Positions 26,300-35,183 of a stretch of 64,000 nucleotides of DNA are shown here, one piece after another; the stretch's first letter is position 1, and each line of letters starts with the position of its first letter. Source of the DNA: CAWDLX01 sp963753485 (lineage in GTDB: Bacteria; Actinomycetota; Actinomycetes; Mycobacteriales; Micromonosporaceae); the NCBI GenBank assembly GCA_963753485.1, contig CAVWCL010000019.1:1-64000 (forward strand), written 5' to 3'. The position numbers and the translations under genes are program-made. The notes under the pieces were generated by a model. It saw only the letters and a list, made by a program, of their open reading frames with translations. It had not been told where the DNA came from and ran no database searches.

Positions 26300-26944
26300 A
26301 TGCCGGCGGCGGTGGCCGCCCGCCCGCGCGATGAGCGGGGCTATCCCGTGCTCGCCATCACGCCCTGGGACGGCGGGGTGCCGAAGTTCGCCGCCACCGG
26401 AACCGCCCGCACCTACATCTGTGCGGTGGAGCGGCGCTGTTCGGTCTGCGGCACCCCGATGGCGCCGGGACCGGTCTGGCGGGTGGTCAGCGGTCCCGAG
26501 GCGGATGCGATCGAGGCGGCGCTCGCGCAGGGCCACCACTACCGCAACCGGGCGGCCACGGTCGAGGCGCCCGGGCATCGCAGCTGCATGCTCTACGCCG
26601 CCGTGATCTGTCCGTACCTGTCCCGGCCGACCGCCCGGCGCGGCGAGGACGCCGCGCTGCCCGGGGCCGCGCCGGTGCGCGGTGACAGCCGGGGGCTGGG
26701 CGGTGCGGTGGCCGGGTTCCGGCAGGTCGACTACCACTTCGGCGACGTCATGCTCTTCCGCTTCGCCGGGCTGTGCGAGTTTCGCCGCCACGATCTCGGC
26801 GAGGAGCAGCTCGACGAGTTGCGCGCGGCGGTAAACGCCGAAGCCGGCGAACCGCCGCCGCCAGTGGCGCCGGCGTATCTGATGAGCGACGAAGACGAGG
26901 CCGATCGGCGGTTTGCCGCTTACCGTGATGGCCCGCTCGCCTGA
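26300..26944 (+). CDS. Hypothetical protein with a Cys-x-x-Cys site
   Basis: A 214-residue protein starting at ATG 26300, preferred because GGCGGAGG lies 5 bases before it; an open frame from 26243 lacks such a site. It carries a CxxC pair in RRCSVCGTPMAPGPVWRV and further cysteines in HRSCMLYAAVICPYLSRPTA, so it may bind zinc. The C-terminal third is helical and acidic. Proteins of this type are common in actinobacteria without a known role. It is divergent from the GNAT gene and 30 bases upstream of a lipoprotein gene read in the same direction. Confidence 0.65.
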   Translation: MPAAVAARPRDERGYPVLAITPWDGGVPKFAATGTARTYICAVERRCSVCGTPMAPGPVWRVVSGPEADAIEAALAQGHHYRNRAATVEAPGHRSCMLYAAVICPYLSRPTARRGEDAALPGAAPVRGDSRGLGGAVAGFRQVDYHFGDVMLFRFAGLCEFRRHDLGEEQLDELRAAVNAEAGEPPPPVAPAYLMSDEDEADRRFAAYRDGPLA

Positions 26945-26974
26945 GCATCCCTCCACAGAGGAAGCGGCTCACCC

Positions 26975-28879
26975 ATGCGTACGATGATCGTTCGGCAACA
27001 CCTGGTCCGGGTCGCCGCCGCGGCCGCGTCGGTCGCGCTGGTGGCCGCCTGCGCCCCGCAGCACCAGGCGACGAACCCGCAAGGCACCCCGGGACCGGCG
27101 CCGGGCGGCGCGAAGATCTCCTATCACCCCGGTATGGTGCTGATCTCCAACGGCACCGAGACCGTCCTCATCGGCGATGTGCCGGTCACGTTCCCGACGA
27201 AGGTGTCCGATGCCGCGTGGTCACCGGACGGTAGCCGGATTGCGTTCGTCGACGGCGACGCGAACATCGCCACCGCTCGACCGGACGGCACCGGCCTGAT
27301 CGTGCTCACCAAGGCCGCCGCGGGTGTGGTCCGGGCGCGGCCGGCCTGGCAGAGCCCCGACATCATCTTCGAGGAACGCAAGGCGAACGTCCCCGGGCAG
27401 CTCATGGCGGTCTATGCCAACGGCAGCCTGGCGCCGTTCGTCACCGGCGAGTTCGAGGTCGGCTACGCCGGTTTCGAGGGGGACGAGCACCCGGCCGACT
27501 CCGCGCCCAGCACGAGCGCGGGCACCGGGGACGGGCGGGAGCTTGCTTTCCAACGCAAGGGATCCAAGGGTGCCGAGGTGTGGGTGGCCGACCTGAATGG
27601 ACGTACGCCGTGGAGCCAGAAGGTCGCCGACGGTTCGCAACCGGGGCTGTCACCGGACGGTACGAAGGTGGCCTACGTGGCCACCAACGGGCAGATCACG
27701 GTGGCCAGCACCGACCCGGAGAGCACCGCGAAGCCGATCCAGATCACCTTCGGGGTCGCCGCGCCGGTCCGGCCGACCTGGCTGCCCGACGGCGCCCAGG
27801 TGGCCTTCTCCACCGCGGCCGGTGTCGAGTCGGTGGCTGCGACGACGAAGTCCGGCGCCACCAGCAACGCCACGACCCGGCTGGCCACCGCGAGCGGGGT
27901 GGCCACGTTCCTGGCGCCCGCCCGCGACCAGCTGGTCCGGATCACCGGGGCCGATCCGGTGGCACTGTCCATCGCCGAGTCGCAGATGCGCTGGCCGACG
28001 GTGGCCGAGTACCAGCCCTCCGAGGCGCGGCTGCCCGCGGACGGCGCGATCCTGGCCGGCACCGGGGTCACCGCGCGCCAGGTCGCCGGCACCACCCAGT
28101 TTGTGCACGGTCCGGTCCTGATCACCGGTGCCGCCAAGCTCGACCCGCGGGTCAAGGCGGAGCTCAAGCGGATCTTCGGGAACATCGTGGCGGCGGCCGC
28201 GGGTGGCTACCCACCGCGGATCCGGCTGGTCGGCGGCACCGACGTGATCTCGGCCGCGACCGAGCAGGCGGTGCGGGACCTCGGCTTCGAGACCCAGCGC
28301 GTGCTGACCGGCACCGAGAGCGTGTCCGGCGACGATCTCGGGCAGGTGTTCATCGTCTCGGCCGACGACAGCACCAACATCCTGGCCGCCGGTCGCGGTA
28401 CCACGCTGCTCAGCAACGGCTCCTTCCTGCCGACCGATGTCCGAGCGTTCCTCGGCACGCTGGAGCCCGACGCGAACGTTTACGCGTTGGACACCGGCGC
28501 CCGCAACGCGCTGGCCTCCTCCTGGTCGGGCAAACCCTCCTCGCTCAAGGTCACGCCGCTACTGGATGCCGGCGCGGTTCTGCACGCGCTGCGGGGCGAC
28601 ACGGGTACCCTGGTGATCGTGGACCGGTCCTCGTTGACCGATCTCGCGGTGGCGGGTGGCATCGCCAGCGGGATGGATGCCACCGTTCTCGTCGTCGACG
28701 GCAAGGCCGGCCTGAACCCGGCGGTGCAGGAGTGGCTCGAGCGGGCCTCCGGGTCGGTCGACACGACCTACCTGGTGGACTCGACGCATGCCATTGGAGC
28801 CGACACCGAACGGAAGCTCGGCACTGCGCTGAGCGGTCCATTGGGGTACGCAACGAGCGCGAATCCCACACTCTCCTGA
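26975..28879 (+). CDS. Lipoprotein with WD40-like propeller and cell-wall-binding-like region
   Basis: A 634-residue surface lipoprotein. The signal peptide ends in the lipobox ALVAAC, with Cys26 as the lipidation site. Residues 60-330 contain PD40/WD40-like beta-propeller blades (SDAAWSPDGSRIAFVDGDAN, QPGLSPDGTKVAYVATNGQI, RPTWLPDGAQVAFST). The second half has repeated units like cell-wall-binding domain 2 (RIRLVGGTDVISAATEQAVR, DLGFETQRVLTGTESVSGDD, TLLSNGSFLPTDVRAFLGTL), so it is likely to be held in the envelope on both sides. The ribosome site AGAGGAAG is slightly far from ATG. No enzymatic motif is seen; a binding role is most probable. Confidence 0.82.
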   Translation: MRTMIVRQHLVRVAAAAASVALVAACAPQHQATNPQGTPGPAPGGAKISYHPGMVLISNGTETVLIGDVPVTFPTKVSDAAWSPDGSRIAFVDGDANIATARPDGTGLIVLTKAAAGVVRARPAWQSPDIIFEERKANVPGQLMAVYANGSLAPFVTGEFEVGYAGFEGDEHPADSAPSTSAGTGDGRELAFQRKGSKGAEVWVADLNGRTPWSQKVADGSQPGLSPDGTKVAYVATNGQITVASTDPESTAKPIQITFGVAAPVRPTWLPDGAQVAFSTAAGVESVAATTKSGATSNATTRLATASGVATFLAPARDQLVRITGADPVALSIAESQMRWPTVAEYQPSEARLPADGAILAGTGVTARQVAGTTQFVHGPVLITGAAKLDPRVKAELKRIFGNIVAAAAGGYPPRIRLVGGTDVISAATEQAVRDLGFETQRVLTGTESVSGDDLGQVFIVSADDSTNILAAGRGTTLLSNGSFLPTDVRAFLGTLEPDANVYALDTGARNALASSWSGKPSSLKVTPLLDAGAVLHALRGDTGTLVIVDRSSLTDLAVAGGIASGMDATVLVVDGKAGLNPAVQEWLERASGSVDTTYLVDSTHAIGADTERKLGTALSGPLGYATSANPTLS

Positions 28880-28966
28880 TCTCATCGGCCGGCCGGGTGG
28901 CGCTCAGGGCACTAACCCACCAAACTGGCTTCACTCGAAACCAGATCAGCCCCGGGAGATACCGTT

Positions 28967-29656
28967 ATGCGCAGGTATGTCACAGAGTTCATCGGCACCT
29001 TCTTCCTCGTCTTCACGGTCTGCTGTGCCGTGCTGTCCGGGGGAGCGCTGGCTCCTATCGCCATCGGCGCGGTGCTCATGGTCATGGTCTTCGCCGGCGG
29101 GCACATATCCGGCGGGTATTACAACCCGGCCGTCACCCTCGCCGTATACCTACGAGGCAAGCTGGCCCTGAGCGACGTCGGCCCGTACATGGCCGCCCAG
29201 TTCCTGGCCGGCCTCGCGGCCGCGGGCGTCGCCCGGTTCGCGATCGACATTCACCCGATCGCCTCCACCCCGAGCGGAGGCCGGCACATCGGCGCCGCCT
29301 TCGTGGTGGAGCTGCTGTTCACGTTCGCCCTCGCCTACGTGGTGCTCAACGTGGCCACCAGCAAGGACCACCCGAACAACTCGTTCTACGGGCTGGCGAT
29401 CGGCTTCACCATCCTGGCCGGCGCGGTTGCCGTCGGTGCCGTCTCCGGCGGTGCCTTCAACCCGGCGGTCGGGCTCGGGATCATCGTGGCCGGCATTGTC
29501 GGCTGGTCGGCGCTCTGGATCTACCTGGTCGCCACCTTCCTCGGTGGCGCTATCGCCGCGTACGCGTTCCGGTGGCTCAACCCCGACGACGCGCCCGCGC
29601 TGACTCAGATGGACCCGGCGCCCAAGCGCGTTCCGGCCGGACGTCGTCCGTCCTGA
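28967..29656 (+). CDS. MIP-family channel (aquaporin-like)
   Basis: A 229-residue membrane channel with six helices and two half-helices carrying NPA motifs: YYNPAVTL near residue 53 and AFNPAVGL near 165. It probably moves water or small neutral solutes across the plasma membrane. In most aquaporins the second NPA is followed by Arg, which narrows the pore; here Val follows, so selectivity may differ from classical water channels. The opening MRRYVTEFIGTFFLVFTVCC is typical of the family. A GGGAG site lies 9 bases before ATG. It stands alone between the lipoprotein and the oligopeptidase gene. Confidence 0.9.
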   Translation: MRRYVTEFIGTFFLVFTVCCAVLSGGALAPIAIGAVLMVMVFAGGHISGGYYNPAVTLAVYLRGKLALSDVGPYMAAQFLAGLAAAGVARFAIDIHPIASTPSGGRHIGAAFVVELLFTFALAYVVLNVATSKDHPNNSFYGLAIGFTILAGAVAVGAVSGGAFNPAVGLGIIVAGIVGWSALWIYLVATFLGGAIAAYAFRWLNPDDAPALTQMDPAPKRVPAGRRPS

Positions 29657-29683
29657 CTGGCGTGCGGTGATCGGGGCCCGGCA

Positions 29684-31789
29684 CTAGCCCGGACCCCCAT
29701 CACCGGGCTCGGCGGGCCCGCCCACCAGCGTGATCACCCACGCCAGGACGAACGCCTCCTCCCGCCACGAGTCGTAGCGGCCGCTGCGGCCGCCATGCCC
29801 CGCGCCCATCTCGGTCTTGAGCAGGTACTCGCCGCTCGCCGCGACCGCCCGCAGGCGGGCGATCCACTTCGCCGGCTCGTGGAACAACACCCGGGTGTCG
29901 TTCAGGCTCGTCACCGCGAGGATGGCCGGATATCGTTCGCCCGCGGTGACGTTCTCGTAGGGCGTGTACGACTTCATGTACGCGTAGACCTCGGCCGACT
30001 CGACCGGGTTGCCCCACTCCTCCCACTCGATGACCGTGAGCGGCAGCGACGGGTCGAGGATGGTGTTCAGCGCGTCGACGAACGGCACCTCGGCGACCAC
30101 GCCGCGCAACGCCTGCGGCGCCAGGTTGACCACCGCGCCCATGAGCAGCCCGCCCGCCGAGCCGCCCCGGGCCACCAGCCGGGTCGGCGTCGTCCAGCCG
30201 GTCTTGACCAGGTGCTCGGCGCAGGCCACGAAGTCGGTGAAGGTGTTCCGCTTGGTCAACAGCTTGCCCTCGTCGTACCAGCGCCGGCCCATCTCGCCGC
30301 CACCGCGGACGTGGGCGATCGCGAACGTGAAGCCCCGGTCCACAAGCGACAGTCGGGGGATCGAGAACCAGGGGTCGATGCTGATCTCGTACGAGCCGTA
30401 GCCATACAGCACCGCCGGGGCCGAGCCATCGCGGGCGGTGCCCCGCCGGCACACGATCGAGATCGGTACCAGCGCGCCGTCCGGCGCCGTCGCCCACTCG
30501 CGATGCTGCTCGTACGCCTGCGGGTCGTATCCGCCGAGGACCGGCTGCTGCTTGCGGAGCACCAGCTCGCGGGTGGCCAGGTCGTGGTCGTAGACACTGT
30601 CCGGGGTGATCAGAGAGGCGAAGTGCAGCCGCAGCGACCCGGTCCGGTACTCAGGATTGTTGTCCAGCCCCACGCTGTAGAGCGGCTCCGGGAACTCGAT
30701 GTGGTAGGCGTCGGCCGCGGCCGGCAGCACCCGGACCGCGGTGAGGCCGTCGCGGCGTAGCGAGACCACCAGGTGGCCGGCGAACGCGTCGACCGCGAGC
30801 AGCCGGTCGCCGGGGGTGTGCGGGATCAGTGGGTGCCACTCGCCGGGAGCCTCGGCCGGGGTCCAGGCCAGCGCGAAGTCCTGCGCGTCGTGGTTGTGCA
30901 GGACGAGGAACCGGTCGCCATCCGGGTCGTGGTCGACCGAGTACTCGACGCCCTGCCGGCGGGGCGCGATGACCTGCGGCGGGCGGGCCGGGTCGCCGGC
31001 CGGGATGACGTGCACCTCGCTCGTCACCTTGCTGCTCACTTCGATCATGAGGTATGCCTCGGACCGGCTCAGCCCGACGCCGACCCAGAAGCGCTCGTCC
31101 GGCTCGTCGAAGACGAGCACGTCCTCGGTGGTCGGAGCACCGACGCGGTGTCGCCACACCCGGTGCGGCCGCCAGGCGGCGTCCACCGTCTGGTAGAAGA
31201 TCACCGAGCCGTCGGCGGACCAGGCGGCGCCATAGAAGACATTTTCGATCGTGTCGGGGAGCACCTCGCCGGTGCTCAGATCCTTGATGCGCAGGGTGAA
31301 GCGCTCGTCGCCGGCGAGGTCGACCGAGTAAGCGAGCCAGCGCGCATCCGGGCTGACGGTGAGGGCGCCGAGGGCGAAGAACTTCGAGTCACCGGCCTCG
31401 ACGTTGCCGTCCAGAAGCACCTCCTCGCCCGCGAGCGGGGAGCCGTCCGCAGTGGAGGGTGGCGCGGTCTCGCCGGCGTGCACCGGGCGGCGGCAGTGGA
31501 TCGCGTACTGCTGGCCGGCGACCGTGCGGTCGTAGTACCAGTACCCCCCCTTGCGAGCGGGGAGACTCAGGTCGGTCTCCTTGGTCCGCGCCTTGATCTC
31601 GGTGAAGATCGTCTCCCGCAGGCCCTCCTGGTCGGCGGTGTGCGCCTGGGTGTACTCGTTCTCGGCCGTGAGGTAGGCGAGGGTGTCCGGATCGCTGCGG
31701 TCGCGCAACCAGGCGTACTCGTCGATCACGGTGTCGCCGTGCCTCGTGCGCTCGGCTGGAACAGTCTTCGCCACCGGCGGTGTCGTCAT
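29684..31789 (-). CDS. ptrB: Oligopeptidase B (S9 family serine peptidase)
   Basis: A cytoplasmic serine oligopeptidase of about 701 residues that cuts short peptides, typically after basic residues. The N-terminal seven-bladed propeller starts after HGDTVIDEYAWLRDRSDPDT. The alpha/beta hydrolase domain carries the catalytic Ser in RLVARGGSAGGLLMGAVVNL, the family stretch GGGEMGRRWYDEGKLLTKRN, and the catalytic His in KTEMGAGHGGRSGRYDSWRE; the Asp should be in LNDTRVLFHEP. Start ATG 31789 (TTPPVAKTVPAERTRHG) is preferred over ATG 31798. Length is normal. It is divergent from hemL and not part of an operon. Confidence 0.92.
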   Translation of the reverse strand: MTTPPVAKTVPAERTRHGDTVIDEYAWLRDRSDPDTLAYLTAENEYTQAHTADQEGLRETIFTEIKARTKETDLSLPARKGGYWYYDRTVAGQQYAIHCRRPVHAGETAPPSTADGSPLAGEEVLLDGNVEAGDSKFFALGALTVSPDARWLAYSVDLAGDERFTLRIKDLSTGEVLPDTIENVFYGAAWSADGSVIFYQTVDAAWRPHRVWRHRVGAPTTEDVLVFDEPDERFWVGVGLSRSEAYLMIEVSSKVTSEVHVIPAGDPARPPQVIAPRRQGVEYSVDHDPDGDRFLVLHNHDAQDFALAWTPAEAPGEWHPLIPHTPGDRLLAVDAFAGHLVVSLRRDGLTAVRVLPAAADAYHIEFPEPLYSVGLDNNPEYRTGSLRLHFASLITPDSVYDHDLATRELVLRKQQPVLGGYDPQAYEQHREWATAPDGALVPISIVCRRGTARDGSAPAVLYGYGSYEISIDPWFSIPRLSLVDRGFTFAIAHVRGGGEMGRRWYDEGKLLTKRNTFTDFVACAEHLVKTGWTTPTRLVARGGSAGGLLMGAVVNLAPQALRGVVAEVPFVDALNTILDPSLPLTVIEWEEWGNPVESAEVYAYMKSYTPYENVTAGERYPAILAVTSLNDTRVLFHEPAKWIARLRAVAASGEYLLKTEMGAGHGGRSGRYDSWREEAFVLAWVITLVGGPAEPGDGGPG

Positions 31790-31854
31790 GACTGGCAACG
31801 CTACCTGGGGGCGTGCGCCGGCCGGCCGGCGCTGGCTGGCAGAATGGCCCCGTC

Positions 31855-33201
31855 GTGATCGAAGACCCGCGGTACCCAGCCGACGCTCCCCGCTCTCAGG
31901 AGCTGTTCGAGCGCGCCCAGGCGATCATGCCCGGTGGTGTGAACTCACCGGTGCGGGCATTTCGGGCGGTGGGCGGCAGCCCACGGTTCATGGTGCGCGG
32001 CGAGGGCGCCTACCTGTTCGACGCGGACGGTCGCCGGTACGTGGACCTGGTCTCCTCCTGGGGTCCGCTGATCCTGGGGCATGCCCACCCTGCCGTCGTG
32101 ACCGCCGTCACCGCCGCCGCCCTGCGCGGCACGAGCTTCGGTACCCCGACCCCGACCGAGGTCGACCTGGCCGCCGAGATCGTCGCCCGGACGCCGGTGG
32201 AGCAGCTTCGCCTGGTCAGCTCGGGCACCGAGGCGACGATGAGCGCGATCCGCCTGGCCCGGGCCGCAACCGGGCGGAGCAAGCTGGTGAAGTTCGCCGG
32301 GTGCTACCACGGCCACGCCGACGGCCTGCTGGCCGCGGCCGGCTCGGGCGTGGCCACCCTCGCTCTGCCCGACTCGCCCGGGGTCACCGCGGCGGTGGCG
32401 GGCGAGACCATCGTGCTGCCCTACAACGACCTGACGGCGGTGCAGGCCGCCTTCGCCGCGGCCGATGACCAGATCGCGGCCGTGATCACCGAGGCGGCCT
32501 GCGGGAACATGGGCGTGGTGGCGCCGCGCCCGGGGTTCAACGCGGGGCTGGCCGAGATCGTCCATCGCCACGGCGCCCTGCTCATCCTGGACGAGGTGAT
32601 GACCGGGTTCCGGGTCGCCCGGGGCGGCTGGGCCGAGCTGAGCGCGCGGGGTGGCGAGCCGGTGGACGCGGACCTCTACACCTACGGCAAGGTGATGGGC
32701 GGCGGCCTGCCGGCCGCCGCATTCGGTGGTCGGGCCGAGCTCATGAGGTTGCTCGCGCCGGTCGGGCCGGTGTACCAGGCGGGCACGCTCTCCGGCAACC
32801 CGATCGCGTGCGCGGCCGGTCTGGCCACCCTGCGTGCCGGCAGCGAACAGGTCTACGCCACCCTCGACGAGACCGCGGCCACCATCGGCGCGCTCGCCTC
32901 GGCCGAACTCAGCGGCGCCGGCGTCGCCCACCGGCTGCAGCGGGCGGGCAACCTGTTCTCGATCTTCTTCGTCGACGCCGATGTCGTCGACTACCAGGGC
33001 GCACAGTCCCAGGACACGGCGGCGTACCGGGCGTTCTTCCACGCCATGCTCGCCCGCGGGGTATACCTGCCGCCGTCCGCGTTCGAGGCATGGTTCGTCT
33101 CGGCCGCCATCGACTCGGCCGCGATGGAGCTCATCGCCGCCGCCCTGCCGGCGGCGGCGCAGGCAGCGGCCCGGTCTGCGACGACGGTGGCGGCATTGTG
33201 A
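31855..33201 (+). CDS. hemL: Glutamate-1-semialdehyde 2,1-aminomutase
   Basis: A 448-residue PLP enzyme that turns glutamate-1-semialdehyde into 5-aminolevulinate, the first common precursor of haem and cobalamin. Recognised by the start RSQELFERAQAIMPGGVNSP, the substrate region SSGTEATMSAIRLARAATGR, GCYHGHADGLL, the LILDEVMTGFRVA strand, and the PLP lysine in TYGKVMGGGLP (about Lys279). GTG 31855 was chosen because family members begin near the ERAQ region; the open frame extends 14 codons further. The stop overlaps the next start by GTGA, so it opens an operon with the phosphatase and the cytochrome c maturation genes: haem synthesis joined to haem use. Confidence 0.95.
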   Translation: MIEDPRYPADAPRSQELFERAQAIMPGGVNSPVRAFRAVGGSPRFMVRGEGAYLFDADGRRYVDLVSSWGPLILGHAHPAVVTAVTAAALRGTSFGTPTPTEVDLAAEIVARTPVEQLRLVSSGTEATMSAIRLARAATGRSKLVKFAGCYHGHADGLLAAAGSGVATLALPDSPGVTAAVAGETIVLPYNDLTAVQAAFAAADDQIAAVITEAACGNMGVVAPRPGFNAGLAEIVHRHGALLILDEVMTGFRVARGGWAELSARGGEPVDADLYTYGKVMGGGLPAAAFGGRAELMRLLAPVGPVYQAGTLSGNPIACAAGLATLRAGSEQVYATLDETAATIGALASAELSGAGVAHRLQRAGNLFSIFFVDADVVDYQGAQSQDTAAYRAFFHAMLARGVYLPPSAFEAWFVSAAIDSAAMELIAAALPAAAQAAARSATTVAAL

Positions 33202-33857
33202 CCCCGACCGCGACGCCGACCGTCGTGCACCTGTTGCGCCACGGCGAGGTGGCGAATCCGACCAGGATCCTCTACGGGCGGCTGCCCGGCTTTCACCTGT
33301 CCAGCCTCGGCGAGCAGATGGCGAAGGCGGCCGCGCAGGCGCTGGCGGGTCGGACCGTCACCCGCATCGTGAGCAGCCCACTGGAGCGGGCGCAGGAGAC
33401 CGCCCAGCCGTTCGCCGACCAGTTCGGCCTGCCGGTGCAGCTCGACGACCGCCTCGTGGAGAGTTCGAACTTCTTCGAGGGGCAGCGGGTCAGCCTCACC
33501 GACGGGGTGCTGCGCGACCCGCGCAACTGGTGGGTTCTGCGCGACCCGTTCAGCCCCTCGTGGGGCGAGAACTATGCCAGCGTGGCCCGCCGGATGTACG
33601 CCGTGCTGCAGGCCACCCGGGCCGCCGTCGAGGGACACGAGGCGGTCTGCGTCTCGCACCAGCTGCCGATCTGGACGCTGCGCCGGCACCTGGAGCGCCG
33701 GCGCCTCTGGCACGACCCGCGCCGCCGGCAATGCGGCCTGGCCAGCCTGACCAGCTTCCATTTCGAGGGCGCCGCCCTGGTCGGCATCGGCTATCGCGAG
33801 CCGGCCGCGCACCTCATCGCCCACGCGCCCCGCTCCGCTGCCGCCAGGGGCGCGTGA
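33198..33857 (+). CDS. Histidine phosphatase family protein
   Basis: A 219-residue member of the phosphoglycerate-mutase-like superfamily. The phosphate-accepting His15 lies in LLRHGEVANPT; the second part of the active site includes SSPLERAQETAQPFAD and the C-terminal VCVSHQLPIWTLRR with the second catalytic His. The substrate is unknown; this gene sits with hemL and the ccs genes in many actinobacteria. It starts at GTG 33198, overlapping the stop of hemL (GTGA), and its own stop overlaps the start of the ResA gene (TGATG), so it is translated with both. Confidence 0.88.
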   Translation: MTPTATPTVVHLLRHGEVANPTRILYGRLPGFHLSSLGEQMAKAAAQALAGRTVTRIVSSPLERAQETAQPFADQFGLPVQLDDRLVESSNFFEGQRVSLTDGVLRDPRNWWVLRDPFSPSWGENYASVARRMYAVLQATRAAVEGHEAVCVSHQLPIWTLRRHLERRRLWHDPRRRQCGLASLTSFHFEGAALVGIGYREPAAHLIAHAPRSAAARGA

Positions 33858-34423
33858 TGCGAACCCGCGGCCTGGGCGCGTTGCTGGCCGCCGCACTGTT
33901 CGCGGCGCTCGCCGCCTGCTCCGGGCCGACCGCGCCGCCAGCGGCGGCCGGCTTCATGCGCTACCCGGTGGACCAGCGCAAGCCGGCCCCGCACCTGGTC
34001 GGCGAGCTGCTCACCGGCGGGCCCTTCGACGAGAGCCAATACACCGGCCAGGTGTTGGTGGTGAACTTCTGGGCCAGTTGGTGCGCCCCCTGTGTGGCCG
34101 AGGCGGACGACCTGGAGAACACGTACCAGGCGACCAAGCCGGCCGGGGTCGCGTTCGTCGGGGTGAACACCCGCGACGCGCGGGATGCCGCGAAGGCGTT
34201 CGTGGTCGGGACCGCGACCTACCCCAGTCTCTTCGACCCCAGCGGCACGATCGCGTTGGGCTTCGCGGTCCCGCCGGCCGGCATCCCGTCCACGATCGTG
34301 ATTGACCGTCAGGGCCGGGTGGCCGCGGCGACCTTCGGGTACGTGCTGCGCGACACGCTCGAGCCGGTGGTCGACCAGGTGGCTGCGGAGTCGCCACCGC
34401 CGGGGCCGGGTGCGCATGGGTGA
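33857..34423 (+). CDS. resA: ResA/TlpA-type thioredoxin-like lipoprotein
   Basis: A 188-residue extracytoplasmic thiol-disulfide oxidoreductase anchored as a lipoprotein (lipobox LAAC, Cys21). It reduces the apocytochrome c haem-binding cysteines before ligation. The thioredoxin active site is FWASWCAPCVAEADDL with Cys76 and Cys79; later come the cis-Pro region VPPAGIPSTIVIDRQGRV and the C-terminal helix. Length and layout fit ResA and the actinobacterial CcsX-like proteins. It overlaps both neighbours by a few bases. CcdA, encoded next, would pass electrons to it from cytoplasmic thioredoxin. Confidence 0.9.
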   Translation: MRTRGLGALLAAALFAALAACSGPTAPPAAAGFMRYPVDQRKPAPHLVGELLTGGPFDESQYTGQVLVVNFWASWCAPCVAEADDLENTYQATKPAGVAFVGVNTRDARDAAKAFVVGTATYPSLFDPSGTIALGFAVPPAGIPSTIVIDRQGRVAAATFGYVLRDTLEPVVDQVAAESPPPGPGAHG

Positions 34424-35183
34424 GACGTTCGCCGGTATCGCCAGCACCGGTCCCCTGCTCGTCGCGGTCGCGGTGGCGGCGCTCGCCGGACTGGTGAGCT
34501 TCCTCTCCCCCTGCGTGCTCCCGCTGGTGCCCGGCTATCTGTCCTATGTGACCGGACTCGCGGGCGCCGACCTCAACGACGCGCTGGCCCACCCGACCCA
34601 TCGCGCCCGCGGTCGGATCGTGCTCGGCACCGCCGGCTTCATCGCCGGCTTCACCGCGGTCTTCACCCTCTGCGGGGTGCTCGCCGCCGACCTGGGCCGG
34701 GCGTTGCTGATCAACGCCCGGGTGCTCGAGATCGCCGGCGGTGTACTGGTGATCGTGCTGGGCCTGGCCTTCATCGGCCTGGTGCCGTGGCTGCAGCGCG
34801 AGTGGCGGGTGCACCGGCTGCCCGCGGCTGGCCTGGCCAGTGCGCCGCTGCTGGGCGCGGTCTTTGCGCTGTCCTGGACGCCGTGCATCGGCCCCACCCT
34901 GGGCGCGGTGCTCACCCTGGCCCTGGTGGACGGATCCTCGGCCCGGGCGGTGACCCTCACCGTCGCCTACTGCCTCGGGTTGGGGCTGCCGTTCCTGGTG
35001 TTCGGGCTGGCGTTTCGCAAGATCATCGGTTTGCAGCGACTGGTCCGCCGGCACAGCCGCTGGGTCACCTGCGCCGGCGGCGCGATGCTCATCCTGGTCG
35101 GTTTGGGACTCGCCACCGGGCTGTGGGGCGACTTCATCACCTGGCTGCGGGCGCTCACCGGGCCGGGCGCGGTGGGCATCTGA
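34416..35183 (+). CDS. ccdA: Cytochrome c biogenesis protein CcdA
   Basis: A 255-residue membrane protein with six helices that transfers reducing power across the membrane to ResA. The two redox cysteines are in LVSFLSPCVLPLVPGYLS and FALSWTPCIGPTLGAVLT, each next to Pro, as in the DsbD/CcdA family. ATG 34416 was taken as the start; GTG 34410 is equally in frame. It overlaps the end of resA by 8 bases and its stop overlaps the start of the ResB gene (TGATG at 35181-35185), so the whole set is probably one transcript. Confidence 0.93.
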   Translation: MGETFAGIASTGPLLVAVAVAALAGLVSFLSPCVLPLVPGYLSYVTGLAGADLNDALAHPTHRARGRIVLGTAGFIAGFTAVFTLCGVLAADLGRALLINARVLEIAGGVLVIVLGLAFIGLVPWLQREWRVHRLPAAGLASAPLLGAVFALSWTPCIGPTLGAVLTLALVDGSSARAVTLTVAYCLGLGLPFLVFGLAFRKIIGLQRLVRRHSRWVTCAGGAMLILVGLGLATGLWGDFITWLRALTGPGAVGI

